Source of the DNA: Bacteroidota bacterium
GTDB lineage: Bacteria; Bacteroidota; Bacteroidia; Chitinophagales; Chitinophagaceae
Assembly (NCBI GenBank): GCA_023427575.1
Contig: JAEZAY010000500.1
Coordinates: forward strand, 1 to 18,531
Length of the DNA: 18,531 nt
Direction of reading: 5' to 3'
Shown: positions 15,581 through 18,531 of the stretch, in pieces
Layout: each line of letters begins with the position of its first letter
How positions within the stretch are numbered: the first letter of the stretch is position 1
Program-made: the position numbers and the translations under genes
The notes under the pieces: generated by a model
Database searches by the model: none
Told to the model about the DNA's origin: nothing
Seen by the model: only the letters and a program-made list of their open reading frames with translations

Positions 15581-17872
15581 ATGCTGATGAAATTACCGCC
15601 GGTTTTGTTTTTCCTGATGCTAATCGGGTTAAGCGCAGGATCACAGGGGATAGGGCCGGTAGGTACATGGACAGCCCATTTTTCGTACCGGAACAGCTTG
15701 CAGGTATTATCCACTCCGGATAAAATAATCTCAACTACTCCATTTGCCATTACTATCGTAAACCTTACAGAAAATGAGATCTCCACCCTTAGTAAAGTCA
15801 ATGGCTTAACCGAAACCGGAATCACTGCGATCGGTTATAATAGCGCAACCAATAATCTATTGGTGGGATATCTTAATGGCAATATTGATCTTGTTACAGA
15901 AAGCAGAATTATAAATATCGCCGATCTGAAACGATCGGGCCAATACGCCGGAAAGCGGATCAATCATATTTATTCGCATCGGCGGAACGCCTACCTGTCA
16001 ACTGAATTCGGCATAATCGTGCTGGATCTTGATAAAAAAGAAATCCGGGAAACCTACATTCCCGGATCCGGCGGCCTGCCTGCCGAAGTAAGGTCTGTCA
16101 CGGTTTTTAATGACCGGATCTATGCCGCCATCGGCAATAACATATATACCGCATTGTTATCATCTGGCAACTTACAGGATTACCGGAGCTGGTCCCCTGT
16201 TTCTCCAGCCTTTATGAACCCCGTAGATCAGCTCATTTCGGATGAAGCCATTATGATTGCCAACTCTGGGGGCACTGTATTTAAATGGTCGGGTTCCGAT
16301 TGGTTACCCGTATATCAGTCTGTTGATTCGGTAATAAAAATAAATCTGAGTGCGAACAAAATCCTGGTTTCTGAAAATATAGATCAGATTCCCCGGATCC
16401 GGATCCTATCACTGGATGGAACAACCGAAAACAGCTTTTCGGATCCGCGGTTCTTAAAAGCGCCTTCAGATTTTCTGCTGCGGGATGAGTCCATCTGGAT
16501 TGCCGATAGCATAAACGGATTGCTTGAAAATACCGGTTCCGGATCCAAATATTTTCTTCCTGAAGGGCCCCCTTTTACTCCGGCAGGCGAAATGACAGAG
16601 GCAAATGATCTTATGTATTTTACAGCAGGGGCAATTGATGCCCTGGGCAATCCGGTTGGCCTTGCCGCCGGAATGGCTTCATTAAGCAAAGGCTCCTGGT
16701 CAAACCTGATCCCAGCGAACGCAGATCTGCTGGAGGATGTAAATGATCTTCTTCCCCTCGCCTACGATTTCTCAAATGGCTATTTATATTCCGGTTCAGC
16801 ATCGGATGGTTTAACTCTAAGAAAAAACGATGGTGAATTCACTTTATACCGGGAAGGATCTTTTATTGAAGCGGATCAGGCCTCAGCCCTGCAATACCGT
16901 GTTACCGGGTTGGCTACCGACCAGACATCTACGCTTTGGATTACAAACCATGGGGCCGCGGCGCCTTTAATTGCCCGTAAACCCGATGGAACTGTTTTTA
17001 AGTTCAGCCCTTCTTTTCCGCTGAACGGAAATGCGGTTTCACGAATAATTATTGACGATGCCGATCAGAAATGGATAATATCGCCGGGAAATGGACTCCT
17101 TTGTTTTAATCACGGTCAAAGCATTGAAAACAATTCGGATGACCAGTGGCGTTATCTCAGAACAGGAGCCGGCAATGGAAATTTACCCTCCAGTGATATA
17201 TTCTCAATCGCCTCTGATCTGAACGGATTTATATGGATTGGCACCAGCCGCGGAATTGCCATCATTCCCTGCCCCGAACAAATTTTTACCAGCCAGGGAT
17301 GCGAGGCCATCCTGCCGGTAGTGCAGCAGGGAAATTTTGCGGGCTTATTATTTGCTGATCAGCAGGTCAGAACAATAGCCGTGGATGGCGCGAACCGAAA
17401 ATGGGTCGGCACTGATAATGGCGTATGGCTGATAAGCGCAGACGGTGAAAAAATTATCAGTCGCTTCACGGAAATTAACAGCCCACTCCCTTCCGATTCG
17501 GTAAGGCAGATCTTTGTACATAGTAAAACCGGTGAAGTGTTTTTTATTACTTCTCATGGACTTGTTTCTTACCGGGGAACTGCTACTTCGGCTTCTCCAA
17601 ATGGCGCCGAACTGCTTGTTTTTCCAAATCCGGTTCCGCCCGGGTATAATGGCAGTATTTCAATTCGCGGACTTTTTGAAAACGCCGTTGTGAAAATTAC
17701 GGAATTAAATGGCAGACTGGTTTATCAAACAAGGGCATTGGGAGGACAGGCAATCTGGAACGGGCTTGATTATAAAGGAAGAGCCGTTGCTTCCGGTGTG
17801 TACCTTGTATTTGTAACCAATGATGGCCGTACAGAAAATCTGGCCACCAAAATTGTATTCATAAGAAAGTGA
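15581..17872 (+). CDS. porZ: PorZ-like T9SS surface protein with C-terminal sorting domain
   Basis: PorZ is a component of the cell-surface attachment complex of the type IX secretion system, working with the PorU sortase, PorV and PorQ. In Porphyromonas gingivalis it is linked to delivery of the anionic LPS to which cargo is attached. Start: the frame reaches a TTG at 15572, but the ATGs at 15581 and 15587 give a normal signal peptide (MKLPPVLFFLMLIGLSAG); I use the first (763 aa), close to P. gingivalis PorZ in size. The N-terminal part reads GTWTAHFSYRNSLQV, then ISTLSKVNGLTETGITAIGY and LLVGYLNGNIDLV, the usual start of PorZ beta-propellers. Later repeats with IWIGTSRGIAII and KWVGTDNGVWLI are propeller blades of the two-component-regulator type. 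From FPNP at 681-684 to the end (NGRLVYQT, WNGLDYKGRAVASGVYLVF, ATKIVFIRK) is a type A T9SS sorting domain. The stop overlaps the recO start. Some databases label such proteins generically as propeller or ABC substrate-binding proteins. Confidence 0.87.
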   Translation: MLMKLPPVLFFLMLIGLSAGSQGIGPVGTWTAHFSYRNSLQVLSTPDKIISTTPFAITIVNLTENEISTLSKVNGLTETGITAIGYNSATNNLLVGYLNGNIDLVTESRIINIADLKRSGQYAGKRINHIYSHRRNAYLSTEFGIIVLDLDKKEIRETYIPGSGGLPAEVRSVTVFNDRIYAAIGNNIYTALLSSGNLQDYRSWSPVSPAFMNPVDQLISDEAIMIANSGGTVFKWSGSDWLPVYQSVDSVIKINLSANKILVSENIDQIPRIRILSLDGTTENSFSDPRFLKAPSDFLLRDESIWIADSINGLLENTGSGSKYFLPEGPPFTPAGEMTEANDLMYFTAGAIDALGNPVGLAAGMASLSKGSWSNLIPANADLLEDVNDLLPLAYDFSNGYLYSGSASDGLTLRKNDGEFTLYREGSFIEADQASALQYRVTGLATDQTSTLWITNHGAAAPLIARKPDGTVFKFSPSFPLNGNAVSRIIIDDADQKWIISPGNGLLCFNHGQSIENNSDDQWRYLRTGAGNGNLPSSDIFSIASDLNGFIWIGTSRGIAIIPCPEQIFTSQGCEAILPVVQQGNFAGLLFADQQVRTIAVDGANRKWVGTDNGVWLISADGEKIISRFTEINSPLPSDSVRQIFVHSKTGEVFFITSHGLVSYRGTATSASPNGAELLVFPNPVPPGYNGSISIRGLFENAVVKITELNGRLVYQTRALGGQAIWNGLDYKGRAVASGVYLVFVTNDGRTENLATKIVFIRK

Positions 17873-18531
17873 ACCATAAAACAAAAGGCATTGTATTAAA
17901 GACGGTAAAATATGGCGAGACCAGTGTGATCGTACATATTTATACCGAGTTGTTCGGGATTCAGTCTTACCTGGTAAATGGCGTTCGTTCTTCCACTAAA
18001 AAAGGTGCCGGAAAAGCAAATTTATTTCAGCCCGGCGCCATTCTCGACCTTGTGATCTATCACAATGAATTAAAAAATCTGCAACGACTTAAAGAATACA
18101 AGTGGCATTATCTATACAGGCAGATTCTTTTTGATGTAGTTAAGAATTCTGTTGCCTTGTTCATTATTGAACTGGTATATAAAACGGTTCGGGAACCGGA
18201 ATCAAATTCAAATTTGTACGAGTTCATAGAAGATTCACTGATTCATCTTGACCAGTCGGAACCTGATCTGATCGCCAATTATCCCCTGTTTTTTTCCTTA
18301 CATCTAAGCTCCTTTTTTGGATTCCGCTTCAGCGATGAGTATACTGAAACAAAACAATTTCTGGATTTGCAGGAAGGCGAATTTGTTTCAGAAGCGCCTA
18401 TCCATCCCAATTATATTGAAGGCGATTTAAGTGAAGCCACTTCAAAACTGCTACGGGTGATGCAGGTTCACGAACTGAAAGAAATAAAACTGCATAAACA
18501 AACCCGAGCCAGGCTTCTTCAATCATACCTG
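17869..18531 (+). CDS. recO: DNA repair protein RecO (3' truncated by window end)
   Basis: RecO helps load RecA at single-stranded gaps with RecR (RecF pathway) and anneals SSB-coated strands, in the cytoplasm. The frame is open from a GTG at 17869 to the last base, 221 codons with no stop; whole RecO proteins are about 230-250 aa, so only a short tail is missing. The N-terminal OB fold is recognisable: NHKTKGIVLKTVKYGETSVI, then VHIYTELFGIQSYLVNGVR and GAGKANLFQPGAILDLVIYH. The rest is the helical domain, with YPLFFSLHLSSFFGFRFS. No cysteine occurs in the visible part, so the zinc finger of some RecO proteins is absent. The GTG start overlaps the porZ TGA (17870-17872) as GTGA, implying translational coupling. 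No other start is plausible, since the fold begins a few residues in. Confidence 0.93.
   Translation, partial: MNHKTKGIVLKTVKYGETSVIVHIYTELFGIQSYLVNGVRSSTKKGAGKANLFQPGAILDLVIYHNELKNLQRLKEYKWHYLYRQILFDVVKNSVALFIIELVYKTVREPESNSNLYEFIEDSLIHLDQSEPDLIANYPLFFSLHLSSFFGFRFSDEYTETKQFLDLQEGEFVSEAPIHPNYIEGDLSEATSKLLRVMQVHELKEIKLHKQTRARLLQSYL

Noticed and set aside
1..18531. CRISPR arrays, transposases, tRNA or rRNA genes, phage genes
   Set aside because: None was seen: no regularly spaced repeats, no transposase-like proteins, no tRNA-like cloverleaf and no rRNA signatures.

Overview
The window looks like chromosomal DNA from a member of the Bacteroidota. The evidence is two SusC/SusD outer-membrane pairs, lipoproteins with cysteine lipoboxes, a type IX secretion (T9SS) protein with a C-terminal sorting domain, and A-rich start regions without clear Shine-Dalgarno sites. 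The wording of several proteins (RecO, PorZ, the MMPL transporter) suggests a Chitinophagaceae-like bacterium, but that rank is inference. No mobile element, CRISPR array, tRNA or rRNA was seen, and base composition looks even throughout.

Layout. Bases 1-351 hold a possible tail of an upstream gene, a cluster of palindromes and a clear intrinsic terminator. On the plus strand gatB (352-1800) is followed two bases later by a thioredoxin-fold lipoprotein gene (1803-2999). A block of six minus-strand genes follows: a small secreted protein of unknown function (3002-3664), SusD and SusC of pair 1 (3757-8169), SusD and SusC of pair 2 (8353-12968), and an MMPL/RND exporter (13118-15475). The plus strand resumes with porZ (15581-17872) and recO, which overlap by four bases; recO runs off the end of the window.

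How the genes work together. GatB is translation housekeeping (Gln-tRNA/Asn-tRNA amidation). The thioredoxin lipoprotein probably handles disulfides or redox in the envelope. Each SusC/SusD pair is a two-gene operon (gaps 18 and 26 bases) ending in its own strong GC-core hairpin terminator. Neither is accompanied by glycoside hydrolases, peptidases or a sigma/anti-sigma pair, so their substrates cannot be read from context. The MMPL exporter and PorZ are divergently transcribed and both act at the envelope; PorZ belongs to the T9SS surface attachment complex. RecO (recombinational repair) appears translationally coupled to PorZ.

I found no strong sign of an undescribed multi-gene system. The observations most worth checking are the enzyme-free tandem SusCD pairs with look-alike terminators, the porZ-recO coupling, the unexplained palindrome/terminator stretch before gatB, and the tlpA terminator that lies inside the coding end of the converging gene.
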